Source of the DNA: Shimia sp040370365
GTDB lineage: Bacteria > Pseudomonadota > Alphaproteobacteria > Rhodobacterales > Rhodobacteraceae
Reading direction: 5' to 3'
Assembly: GCF_040370365.1 (NCBI RefSeq)
Contig: NZ_BAABWQ010000003.1
Span: 806,001-870,000 of the forward strand
DNA: 64,000 nt
The position numbers and the translations under genes are program-made. Shown piece after piece: positions 17,924-25,953 of the stretch. Under the pieces are notes generated by a model. That model was given only the letters and a program-made list of their open reading frames with translations. It ran no database searches and was not told the DNA's origin. Each line of letters begins with the position of its first letter. Within the stretch, counting starts at the first letter, position 1.

Positions 17924-18668
17924 ACAATTCGCCGTGATAACGGGTGCCGGCAGCGGGCTTGGGCGTGCTCTGGCCACGGCATTGTGCGCGCGCGGCATCG
18001 CCGTTGCAGGTTTGGGTCGCCGCGCGGATGCGCTGCAGGACACCGCAACGTTGGCCGGAGAAAAATTCACTCCGATTGTGGCGGATGTGTCTGATCCTCA
18101 GGAGGTTGCGGCCGCATTTGCGCATATTCGCGCGATTGCTCCGGTGTCGATTTTGATCAACAATGCTGCCGTTTACCCGCACCGTGACATACTGGATGAA
18201 ACCGGCGAAAGCTTCATGCAGACCGTGGCGACCAATCTTGGAGGCACGGTGGCCTGTAGCCGAGAGGCGCTCAAAGACATGACGGTCGCGGGACGGGGTC
18301 GGATTATCAACGTATCAAGTTTTGCTGACCTGTCCCCCCTGCCCTGTAGCGCGGCCTATTCTGTTTCCAAAGGCGCGGTCACCATATTTTCGCGCGCTTT
18401 GGTCGCAGATCTTGGAGACCGTTTGCCCAATATCGTGGTGTCCACATGGATGCCGGGCATGTTGAATACATCCATGGGATTGGCAGAAGGGCTTGATCCG
18501 GCAGTGGCGGCGCAATGGGGAGCCGCGCTGGCGCTTTGGGATGATCCGACACTGAACGGTGCGGTTTTTGAAATGAACCGTGAAATCTTACCGTCGCGCG
18601 GTCTAAAAGGTCGGATCAAAGACGTCGTCCGTTTCAAACGACGTGTGCCACGACAGATCGCCCCCTGA
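17916..18668 (+). CDS. Short-chain dehydrogenase/reductase
   Basis: The ATG at 17916 lies inside the end of the GMC gene and has GGGAGGACGGAG before it; the product is 250 residues. Classical SDR features are the NAD(P)-binding TGAGSGLGRA near residue 10, NNAA near 88, catalytic Ser in INVSSF near 135, and YSVSK near 150. An Arg pair after strand 2 (GRRAD) suggests NADPH preference. Paired with the GMC oxidoreductase it could carry out an oxidation-reduction epimerisation of a sugar, but this is inference. It converges on the wecG-like gene with a 3-bp gap. Confidence 0.9.
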   Translation: MSEQFAVITGAGSGLGRALATALCARGIAVAGLGRRADALQDTATLAGEKFTPIVADVSDPQEVAAAFAHIRAIAPVSILINNAAVYPHRDILDETGESFMQTVATNLGGTVACSREALKDMTVAGRGRIINVSSFADLSPLPCSAAYSVSKGAVTIFSRALVADLGDRLPNIVVSTWMPGMLNTSMGLAEGLDPAVAAQWGAALALWDDPTLNGAVFEMNREILPSRGLKGRIKDVVRFKRRVPRQIAP

Positions 18669-18671
18669 CCC

Positions 18672-19421
18672 TCAGCGACGCTGGCGCAGAGCGTCCACGA
18701 CCAACAGCGGCAAGATCGCGATACATTTGGCGTAGCGCGCCGCCAGCCTCGTTGGATTGCTAAGCGCGCGCCAAAGCCATTCCAACGCCAAAGCGCGGAC
18801 CCATGCCGGGGCCCGATGTTGCGTCCCCGCCAAAAAATCCAATCCCGCGCCGATGCTGGCAAAGCCCATATGCGGCGTCAGCTTGCGGCCACGGGCGGCC
18901 AAGCGTTCCTGTTTCGGCGCGCCCAACGCCAGAAAAACCATCCGCGCACCAGCATCAGAAGCCTGCTGTAGAATTTCGGCGGCGGCGGCGGAGTCCGGAT
19001 CAAAACCCATCGGCGGAGCGATACAGGCCACAACGTCCAGCCCCGGTGTTTTCTCTTCCAACACAGCCGCCGCAGCCTTCAAGGCGGTTTCAGTGCTGCC
19101 AATCAGCGCCACGGGGGTGCCTTCATCTGAGGCCCATTGTGCCAAAGGCAGCACCAAGTCAGCCCCCGGCAGAAGCATCACCGGTCGACCTGCGAGTTTG
19201 GAGAGCCACACAATTGGGTTGCCATCCGCCACCACAAAATCCTGCGCAAGATAGGCGGTGGCAAACCCAGCCTCTTTGCGCAGTTTGACCAGGTGATCAA
19301 GGTTGATTGTGGCCAAGGCAAACCCATCGTGGGCGACAAACCGGGAACGCACAGCCGTTTCCAGCGCTTCGCGGGTTTCAAGGTTGACCGTCACGGCCCC
19401 ATTTATGGTCGAAAACTGCAA
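18672..19421 (-). CDS. WecG/TagA/CpsF-family glycosyltransferase
   Basis: A 249-residue GT26-type enzyme. Visible family features are TINLDHLV near residue 40, VADGNPIVWLSKLAG near 70, GAPKQE near 160, GFASIGAGLDFLAGTQHRAPAW and the closing LEWLWRALSNPTRLAARY. The family transfers N-acetylmannosamine(uronic acid) or related sugars to lipid-linked acceptors as the second step of repeat-unit assembly. It is the only gene in the left third on the minus strand, apparently alone, with its own promoter in 19422-19610. It fits downstream of the ExoY-like initiating enzyme. Confidence 0.9.
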   Translation of the reverse strand: MQFSTINGAVTVNLETREALETAVRSRFVAHDGFALATINLDHLVKLRKEAGFATAYLAQDFVVADGNPIVWLSKLAGRPVMLLPGADLVLPLAQWASDEGTPVALIGSTETALKAAAAVLEEKTPGLDVVACIAPPMGFDPDSAAAAEILQQASDAGARMVFLALGAPKQERLAARGRKLTPHMGFASIGAGLDFLAGTQHRAPAWVRALALEWLWRALSNPTRLAARYAKCIAILPLLVVDALRQRR

Positions 19422-19610
19422 GCCGCTGGCCTTTTGTTGCTATTTGGCCTTAGTTTAGCACCCCAGTGTTTGCCCCGTCAGAAGCTCTGCCCGGAATTGT
19501 CGCAGGTGGTTCAAATGCGCCACATGGCAGCGCATTGCCCCATCTCCGGTGGTGGCATCATGCGCAACAGCCGGTATAGTTGAAGACATTTGCTAGTAGA
19601 GGATTCTCCA

Positions 19611-20744
19611 ATGCCTGCTCGCCAGACCCGCAGTATTTCCATTATCGGGTGTGGATTTGTCGCCGACCTCTATATGCGGTCGTTTGCGGCCCATTCAGAC
19701 ATCGCGGTCACCCAAGTCTATGACCATTCCCCTGAGCGCCTGCGGGCCTTTGCAGATCATTGGAAAGTGCATACCGTCGACAGCCTAGAGCGGTTTCTGG
19801 ACAATCTTCCAAAGGGCTCATTGGTGTTGAACCTCACCAATCCTTCCGCGCATTTTGAGATCAGCAAGGCCTGTTTGGAAGCGGGTCATCACGTGTACTC
19901 CGAAAAGCCTTTGGCCATGGAAATGGCGGAGGCCATCACGCTGCATGAATTGGCGGCACAAAACGCGCTTCTGTTGGCGTCCGCCCCGTGCTCCGTGCTT
20001 GGCGAAACAGCGCAAACATTGGCGAAAGCCATTCGCGATGACGTCGCCGGTCCGGTGCGTCTGATCTATGCGGAATTGGACGATGGGTTCATACCACAAG
20101 CGCCTTACACGGATTGGCAAAGCGAAAGCGGTGCACCATGGCCTGCACAGGACGAATTCTCCGTCGGGTGCACGCTGGAACATGCAGGCTACTATCTGAC
20201 GTGGTTGATTGGCATGTTCGGGTCGGTCCGCCGCGTGGTCGCGGCGTCATCTGAATGTCTGCCCGGCAAAGAGATCCAAGGCACACCGGACTACTCCAGC
20301 GCCACCTTGTTTTTTGAGAATGGCGTCACCGCTCGGCTGACCTGTTCTATCATCGCACCACATGATCATCGCATCCGCGTATTTGGCGACAAGGGCGTGT
20401 TGCAGGTCAAACAGGCTTGGGACAATCACGCACCGGTGCGCTTTCACCGCCGTTTCACATTGCGTCGACGTTTGATGGAACACCCTATCGGTACGCGACA
20501 GACGCTAAAGGGGCCAACCCACCCCAGTGTAGAACGTTGGGGCGCGGCTCGGATGAACTTTGCCCTTGGCCCAGCGGAGATGCTAGCGGCGCTCGCAGAG
20601 GAGCGGCCTTGTCGTTTGACGTCTGACTTTGCGCTACACCTCAACGAGGTCACTTTGGCCATTCAAAACGCGCGTGCAGATGGTTGCGCACAAGACATGA
20701 CGACGAGCTGTGCCCCAATCACCCCGATGCCTTGGGCAACATGA
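19611..20744 (+). CDS. Gfo/Idh/MocA-family oxidoreductase
   Basis: The ATG at 19611 with GAGGA before it is preferred over an upstream TTG; 377 residues. The N-terminal Rossmann fold has ISIIGCGFVADLYMRSF. The signature EKPLAMEMAEA lies near residue 103, and a C-terminal alpha/beta substrate domain follows. Members oxidise or reduce sugars, often nucleotide sugars or scyllo-inositol relatives, with NAD(P). It is the first gene of a four-gene operon joined by stop-start overlaps (oxidoreductase, epimerase, GT4, GT2), so it probably tailors an activated sugar for the transferases. Exact substrate unknown. Confidence 0.88.
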   Translation: MPARQTRSISIIGCGFVADLYMRSFAAHSDIAVTQVYDHSPERLRAFADHWKVHTVDSLERFLDNLPKGSLVLNLTNPSAHFEISKACLEAGHHVYSEKPLAMEMAEAITLHELAAQNALLLASAPCSVLGETAQTLAKAIRDDVAGPVRLIYAELDDGFIPQAPYTDWQSESGAPWPAQDEFSVGCTLEHAGYYLTWLIGMFGSVRRVVAASSECLPGKEIQGTPDYSSATLFFENGVTARLTCSIIAPHDHRIRVFGDKGVLQVKQAWDNHAPVRFHRRFTLRRRLMEHPIGTRQTLKGPTHPSVERWGAARMNFALGPAEMLAALAEERPCRLTSDFALHLNEVTLAIQNARADGCAQDMTTSCAPITPMPWAT

Positions 20745-21718
20745 GCGTGGGGCCCATTGTCATCACCGGAGCCACCGGCCTTATTGGACGTCACTGTGTC
20801 GCGACTGCGCGGGCGCAGAAAGCGACTGTGCGGGCCTTGGTGCGCACGCGTGAAAAGATTCCGCCACAATGGGCAGAAGATCCTGACATAGAAACCGTTG
20901 TCATTGACCTGACAACGGGCGACGACATGCTTGTCGATGCGCTGCGCGGCGCCAGTGCCGTGATCCACTGCGCGGCAGCGATGACCGGGGATCATGCACG
21001 AGACACAGAAGCCGCGAGTTCGGCCCTGATAGATGCTCTTGTTGCCGCGGACGTGCCACATGTCGTTTTGGTCGGATCGCTGTCTGTTTACGATGTGCGC
21101 AGTCTGCCCGATGGCGACACCCTCACCGAAGAATGCCCTCTGTGCACCCATGGACGCGACGCCTACGCGCAGGCCAAACATGCGCAAGAGCTGCTCTTCA
21201 AAGACGGTGCTTCGCTCTTTGGGTTTTCACTCAGCGTGTTGCGATTGGGCGCCGTTTGGGGGCCAGGGCATCTGTTTAACGCCCATATCGGACCATCCGT
21301 GGGTGCCTTGGGCATCGTTATTGATGGCGGCGGTGATGTGCCTCTTTGTCAGGTGGGTTTGGCTGCCGATATGTTGGTGCGGGCCGCTCGATCGCCTTCG
21401 GAAGTGGGGACTTTAAATATACTGGATGATGACTTACCGAACCGTCGCCGATTTATGGCGGCCTTTCGCGCCTGCGGCTGGCCAAAGCTGGCCCTGCGCA
21501 CCCCTTTGTTTCTGTGGCGCATCGCATCGATGCTCACGCCCAATTCCAAGAGACTGCCCGGTTTGTTAAAACGGGCCGTGCTGGAAGCACGTCATCGCCC
21601 GTTGCGCTATAGCAACGCGCTGATGCACAAACGCCTTGGGCCTGTCACAATCACGCCCTTTGAAGGCGCTATGCAAACCGCTATCCACCGCCAAATAAAA
21701 CAGGCTGATCCGTCGTGA
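20741..21718 (+). CDS. NAD-dependent epimerase/dehydratase (extended SDR)
   Basis: A 325-residue extended SDR. The nucleotide loop is TGATGLIGRH near residue 11, the active-site Ser lies in VGSLSVYD near 107 and the YAQAK dyad near 140. The C-terminal substrate part is less conserved. The ATG at 20741 overlaps the preceding stop. It probably acts on a nucleotide sugar together with the Gfo/Idh enzyme. Such proteins include UDP-sugar 4-epimerases, dehydratases and reductases; which one cannot be decided. Confidence 0.88.
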   Translation: MSVGPIVITGATGLIGRHCVATARAQKATVRALVRTREKIPPQWAEDPDIETVVIDLTTGDDMLVDALRGASAVIHCAAAMTGDHARDTEAASSALIDALVAADVPHVVLVGSLSVYDVRSLPDGDTLTEECPLCTHGRDAYAQAKHAQELLFKDGASLFGFSLSVLRLGAVWGPGHLFNAHIGPSVGALGIVIDGGGDVPLCQVGLAADMLVRAARSPSEVGTLNILDDDLPNRRRFMAAFRACGWPKLALRTPLFLWRIASMLTPNSKRLPGLLKRAVLEARHRPLRYSNALMHKRLGPVTITPFEGAMQTAIHRQIKQADPS

Positions 21719-22938
21719 GTGACCCTGCAGACCATCCCATTGCCTACCTGACAGGCGAATACCCCCGCGCAACTGATACGTTTATCCAGCGTGAGGTGGC
21801 GGAGCTGCGCGCGCGAGGCCATAAGGTGGAAACCTGTTCGGTGCGACGCACCGGGGCAGAACATCTGGTGGGCAAAGAGCAAAAGGCAGCTGCCAAGACC
21901 ACATTTTACATTTTGGCAGCGGCAAAATCTCCATTCACGCTGCTGGGCGCGCTCTTTGGTGCGCTTATCCGCAGCCCGGGTGGGTTCTTGCGTGCCTTGG
22001 TGCTCGCGATCAAAACCGCACCGCCAGGTTTGCGCAATCTGATTTATCAGCTGTTTTACTTTGTTGAAGCTGCCGTTCTGGCTGCACACCTGCGCAAGAA
22101 AGGCGTGCGACACCTGCACAATCACATTGCCAAATCGTCCTGCTCAGTGGCGATGTTGATGAGTGAAATGTCAGGCATCCCGTATAGTTTCACCCTTCAC
22201 GGGCCAGATATTTTCTTTGCGCCAGATCACTGGCGATTGGATGAGAAGATCGCCCGCGCGAAATTTGTCGCCTGCATCAGTTATTTTTGCAGATCGCAAG
22301 CGATGGCGTTTTGTGACCCCAAACATTGGGGCAAGCTGCACATCGTACACTGCGGTGTCGACCCACATCGATATGATGCGGTTGATGATCCCGTGGAGAC
22401 CAATCTGCTGTTTGTCGGACGCTTGGCGCCCGTGAAAGGGCTGCCGATTTTGTTGCGGGCGCTGGAACCGCTCAAAGCGGAGTATCCGGATATCCATTTG
22501 ACCGTGATCGGGGACGGGCCAGGGCGCACTGCTTTGGAGTCTCAGACATCGGCGGCAGGTCTGAGCGAGAACGTCTCTTTTGTTGGGTACAAATCTCAAT
22601 CAGACGTGGCCAAGACACTGGCCGCATCTGATCTGTTTGTGCTTCCGAGCTTTGCAGAGGGCGTGCCGGTGGTCCTGATGGAAGCTATGGCAGCACGGCG
22701 TCCTGTGGTGGCGACACAGATCGCGGGCATCTCCGAATTGGTCACAGATGGGGCATCAGGCCTTTTGGTGCCACCCGGGGACCCCGAAGCTTTGAGCGCA
22801 GCGATGGCAAAAATACTTGCCAACCCGGCCCGCGCCACAGGCATGGGCATTGTGGGACGCGCAAAGGTGGAGGCGGCATTTGATGTCACCAAGGAGGCTG
22901 GGCGTCTGTCTGAGCTGCTTTGCGGAGCCATGAAATGA
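21715..22938 (+). CDS. GT4-family (group 1) glycosyltransferase
   Basis: A 407-residue GT-B transferase starting with GTG in the previous stop (GTGA). The N-terminal acceptor domain has HNHIAKSSC and the FTLHGPDIFF segment near residue 165. The C-terminal donor domain has LLFVGRLAPVKGL near 236, VIGDGPGR and the E-x7-E motif EGVPVVLME near 318. It probably adds a sugar inside the repeat unit on the cytoplasmic face of the membrane. Donor not identifiable. Confidence 0.92.
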   Translation: MSDPADHPIAYLTGEYPRATDTFIQREVAELRARGHKVETCSVRRTGAEHLVGKEQKAAAKTTFYILAAAKSPFTLLGALFGALIRSPGGFLRALVLAIKTAPPGLRNLIYQLFYFVEAAVLAAHLRKKGVRHLHNHIAKSSCSVAMLMSEMSGIPYSFTLHGPDIFFAPDHWRLDEKIARAKFVACISYFCRSQAMAFCDPKHWGKLHIVHCGVDPHRYDAVDDPVETNLLFVGRLAPVKGLPILLRALEPLKAEYPDIHLTVIGDGPGRTALESQTSAAGLSENVSFVGYKSQSDVAKTLAASDLFVLPSFAEGVPVVLMEAMAARRPVVATQIAGISELVTDGASGLLVPPGDPEALSAAMAKILANPARATGMGIVGRAKVEAAFDVTKEAGRLSELLCGAMK

Positions 22939-23906
22939 CGGCCACCACCGCAATTGTGATTGGCCGCAACGAAGGTGACCGGTTGATTGCCTGCTTGGCC
23001 TCGTTAAGAGCGCAAAGCGTAGAGACCGTATATGTGGACAGCGGCAGCCACGACAACTCCGTGGCAGAGGCCCGCAAGGCCGGTGCATTGGTTGTGGAAC
23101 TCGACCACGGTCTGCCCTTCACAGCAGCGCGCGCCCGACAAGCGGGGTTCGATGCGTTGGCAGAGACCGATGATCTGCCTGAGTTTATCCAGTTTGTGGA
23201 CGGTGACTGCATCGTTGCACCCGACTGGATCGCCACAGGTGAGGCTGCCCTGCGCGCTGATGACACGCTTGGGTTGGTGACAGGATGGCGCGCAGAGCTT
23301 TACCCAGAGCGCAGCCTGTACAACGCTCTTTGTGACTTCGAATGGCGCCGTCCCGCGGGGGAGATCTTGGTGTGTGGCGGGGACACGTTGGTGCGCAGCC
23401 AAGCCTTTGTTGACGCCGGTGGATTTGATGCGAACGTCATTGCCGGTGAGGATGAAGACTTTTGCCTGCGGATTGGCAAGGCTGGATGGGGTCTGCGACG
23501 CCTTCCCGAGGAGATGACCCGCCACGACGCGGATATGATGCGATTTGCGCAATGGTGGCAACGCGCAGTGCGTGGCGGCCATGCCTATGCCCAGGTGGGC
23601 TGGAAACACCCGCCCTATGCGTTGCGAGAACAGCTTCGCGCCATCGTGTACGGCGTGGTTTTACCGGCGCTGGCCCTTTGGGGCGTTTTTGAGAACTTGT
23701 GGATCTTTTTGGGAGTCATGGCCCTGTTTGTGGCCAGTTATATTCGCACCAAAAACGGGCTGGTGAAAGCCGGGCTTCCGTATTGGGAGGCGTGGCGGCA
23801 TGCGCGTTTGATCACCCTCTCAAAACTTCCCAACGCCTTGGGAATGGTACTGTTTCATTGGCGTCGCCTGCGCGGGCACGGGATGCAGATTATTGAGTAC
23901 AAGTGA
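22935..23906 (+). CDS. GT2-family glycosyltransferase with C-terminal membrane segments
   Basis: A 323-residue protein starting at the ATG at 22935 in the GT4 stop. GT-A features are AIVIGRNEGDRL, VDSGSHDNS near residue 38 and DGDC, the metal-binding DxD, near 95. A later GGFDANVIAGEDEDFCLR provides the catalytic acidic residues. Residues about 235-280 are hydrophobic (IVYGVVLPALALWGVF and LWIFLGVMALFVASYI), so it should sit in the inner membrane. Last gene of the overlapping four-gene operon. Confidence 0.9.
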   Translation: MTATTAIVIGRNEGDRLIACLASLRAQSVETVYVDSGSHDNSVAEARKAGALVVELDHGLPFTAARARQAGFDALAETDDLPEFIQFVDGDCIVAPDWIATGEAALRADDTLGLVTGWRAELYPERSLYNALCDFEWRRPAGEILVCGGDTLVRSQAFVDAGGFDANVIAGEDEDFCLRIGKAGWGLRRLPEEMTRHDADMMRFAQWWQRAVRGGHAYAQVGWKHPPYALREQLRAIVYGVVLPALALWGVFENLWIFLGVMALFVASYIRTKNGLVKAGLPYWEAWRHARLITLSKLPNALGMVLFHWRRLRGHGMQIIEYK

Positions 23907-24040
23907 CCGTTGACCTGTCGAATGACGAACCCGCTGGCGCGCAAGCTTACAGATGCGTCCCCCAATCTCCGCAATAGTGCCTTTCTTTTGTCCGCATTGC
24001 TCTGTTAGCGTTGCCTCAACCAGAGCGGACCAAAACGCCC

Positions 24041-24829
24041 ATGAGCATTGACCAAAATCAAGACCCTGAGCTTCCTGAAGATGACGCCACCGATCCATCG
24101 GAGGACAACGTGCGGCTGCCAAGTCTGCGCGATCCTGAGGTTGTCTGGGAAAACCTCAATGTGGCCGGTCTAGATGATGCCGTTTTGGACAAAAACCATA
24201 TCATCAGCGCCACCCGCACACATCCCGCCCACGCGGCATTTGATATGCTGCGCACCCGCTTGTTGCAGGCGCTCAATGAACACGGCTGGAGCCGCGTCGC
24301 AGTGACCGCGCCAACGCGTGGATGTGGCAGCAGTTTTGTCACCACCAATCTGGCGCTGGCCGTCAGTCGCTTAGAAACCGTCAAAACGGTCATGCTGGAC
24401 CTCGACCTTCGGTCGCCCAGTTTGGCAGATATTCTAGGTTTGGCAGCGCCCGACAGCATGGCCGACTACCTGAGCGGTGTGATTGCACCCGAAGACTTTT
24501 TACAAAGAGTGCGCCCCAATTTGGCGGTCGCGTTGAACGATTCCGCAAGCGACACCTCTGCTGAACTGTTTCAAAACGAAATGACATCAGAGGTTTTGGA
24601 GGAGCTTGAAGAAGCATTGTGCCCCGATTTGATGTTGTTTGACATGCCGCCAGCGCTGGAGTTTGATGACGTGCTTGGCTTTTTGCCGAATGTTGACGCC
24701 ATACTCGTGGTCGCGGGAGGCGGGATTTCCACCGCTGAAGACATCACAAAAGTTGAGCAGATCCTGTCAGAGGTTAAGCCGATTTTGGGTGTGATGTTAA
24801 ACAAGGCTGACGGTCCGGTCTCTTACTGA
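24041..24829 (+). CDS. CpsD/CapB-like BY-kinase homologue with degenerate Walker A
   Basis: Start taken as the ATG at 24041 (262 residues); a TTG at 24011 would add ten. After an acidic N-terminus of about 35 residues comes a MinD/BY-kinase-type P-loop fold. Walker A reads PTRGCGSSFVTTNLA, so the usual GKS/GKT lysine is serine. Walker A' (VMLDLDLRSPS) and Walker B (LMLFDMPP) are intact. The C-terminus has no tyrosine cluster; a single Tyr is the last residue. Family members partner Wzz-like proteins and control chain length. Loss of the lysine suggests weak or no kinase activity and perhaps a structural role with the Wzz-like protein encoded at 10020. Confidence 0.82.
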   Translation: MSIDQNQDPELPEDDATDPSEDNVRLPSLRDPEVVWENLNVAGLDDAVLDKNHIISATRTHPAHAAFDMLRTRLLQALNEHGWSRVAVTAPTRGCGSSFVTTNLALAVSRLETVKTVMLDLDLRSPSLADILGLAAPDSMADYLSGVIAPEDFLQRVRPNLAVALNDSASDTSAELFQNEMTSEVLEELEEALCPDLMLFDMPPALEFDDVLGFLPNVDAILVVAGGGISTAEDITKVEQILSEVKPILGVMLNKADGPVSY

Positions 24830-24855
24830 GATCGCCGTGTCGCCAAGACTACCGA

Positions 24856-25953
24856 TCACCGAGACCCGGACTTAAACCCCATTTGTAAGCGCCGCCATCT
24901 TTTGTCCAACTCGCGTTTCTCCGCCCCAGAGCGCGCGTCCATCATAAACATCAGCTCACGACGATCATCAGGAAACGACAGTCTGAGAATATCAGCCTGA
25001 ACCCCCACAGCATTGGAGCTTGGTCCATAGGACGGACGTGAGGCCAAAGCGTAGCTTGCGATATCTGCGGCGTGGTGTGCTGACATCAAAAAGTCGATCA
25101 AATCCCGGCTGTGGTCTGTGCGTTCGGTGTTCGCGGGCATGACAACCACGTCCGCCCAAATCACAGAGCCTTCACGGGGAACGCTATACGTGTAGTCTGG
25201 ATTCATCCCATAAATCTGCGGTGCCAGCCCTGTGCTGCTCCATGTCAGAGAAAGGCAGACCTCGCTTTGCTCGATTTGCCAGAACTGCTCGTCGGTCACA
25301 GTGGCATAGGGCATCACATCTGCAAGCACAGCAAACGCGGCATCAAGATCTGGTTCCGAAACCGAGTTTGGATCACGGCCAAGGTAGTTCAGCGTGATTG
25401 CCACAACCTCTTGAACCGAGTCGACAATCGAAATGCCGCAGTCAGCAAGGACTTCCGCGTACTCAGGATTAAAAAACAGATCCCAACTGTCGAGGGGGGC
25501 ATTGGGGAGTCGACTTTGCACCGCAGCTTGATCAACCAGTAGACCAGTGGACCCCCACAAGAACGGTTTTGTAAATTCTTCGATACCTGGAACAGCCTCC
25601 TTGTGAGGCTCCAAGACCCATTCGCTGATTTCCACAGGAGTCTTTAGATCCAGTGACGACAGCTCCTGTAGTGCACCAATTTCCATCAGACGCGCGACGG
25701 CTTCTACTGGTACAACCGCGAGATCATAGCCGCTGCCCCCGGCGGCCAACTGCGCCTCTGCCACGTCTGACGCGCTAAAAGTATCGACCACCAGTTCTAT
25801 GCCGGTCTCTGTGCGGAACGCCTCTTGAACGTGGGGCGGTATTGTGGCGTGCCACGTAAAGAACCAAACACTGTCTTCGTTTGCATGGGCCAGAGACCCA
25901 AACAATATGATGCTGCAAACGTATAGGGTCCGTATGGGCATGGCGATTTTCAT
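24856..25953 (-). CDS. Periplasmic extracellular solute-binding protein (PotD-like)
   Basis: The ATG at 25953 overlaps the sensor-kinase stop (ATGA); 365 residues. A Sec signal peptide is clear (MKIAMPIRTLYVCSIILFG, then SLAHA). The mature part resembles spermidine/putrescine or iron-type binding proteins, opening with DSVWFFTWHATIPPHVQEAF and containing LWGSTGLLVD. No transporter permease or ATPase is adjacent. The partner is the sensor kinase immediately upstream, so it may be a signal-binding subunit rather than a transport component. Ligand unknown; polyamine is a guess from the family. Confidence 0.85.
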   Translation of the reverse strand: MKIAMPIRTLYVCSIILFGSLAHANEDSVWFFTWHATIPPHVQEAFRTETGIELVVDTFSASDVAEAQLAAGGSGYDLAVVPVEAVARLMEIGALQELSSLDLKTPVEISEWVLEPHKEAVPGIEEFTKPFLWGSTGLLVDQAAVQSRLPNAPLDSWDLFFNPEYAEVLADCGISIVDSVQEVVAITLNYLGRDPNSVSEPDLDAAFAVLADVMPYATVTDEQFWQIEQSEVCLSLTWSSTGLAPQIYGMNPDYTYSVPREGSVIWADVVVMPANTERTDHSRDLIDFLMSAHHAADIASYALASRPSYGPSSNAVGVQADILRLSFPDDRRELMFMMDARSGAEKRELDKRWRRLQMGFKSGSR

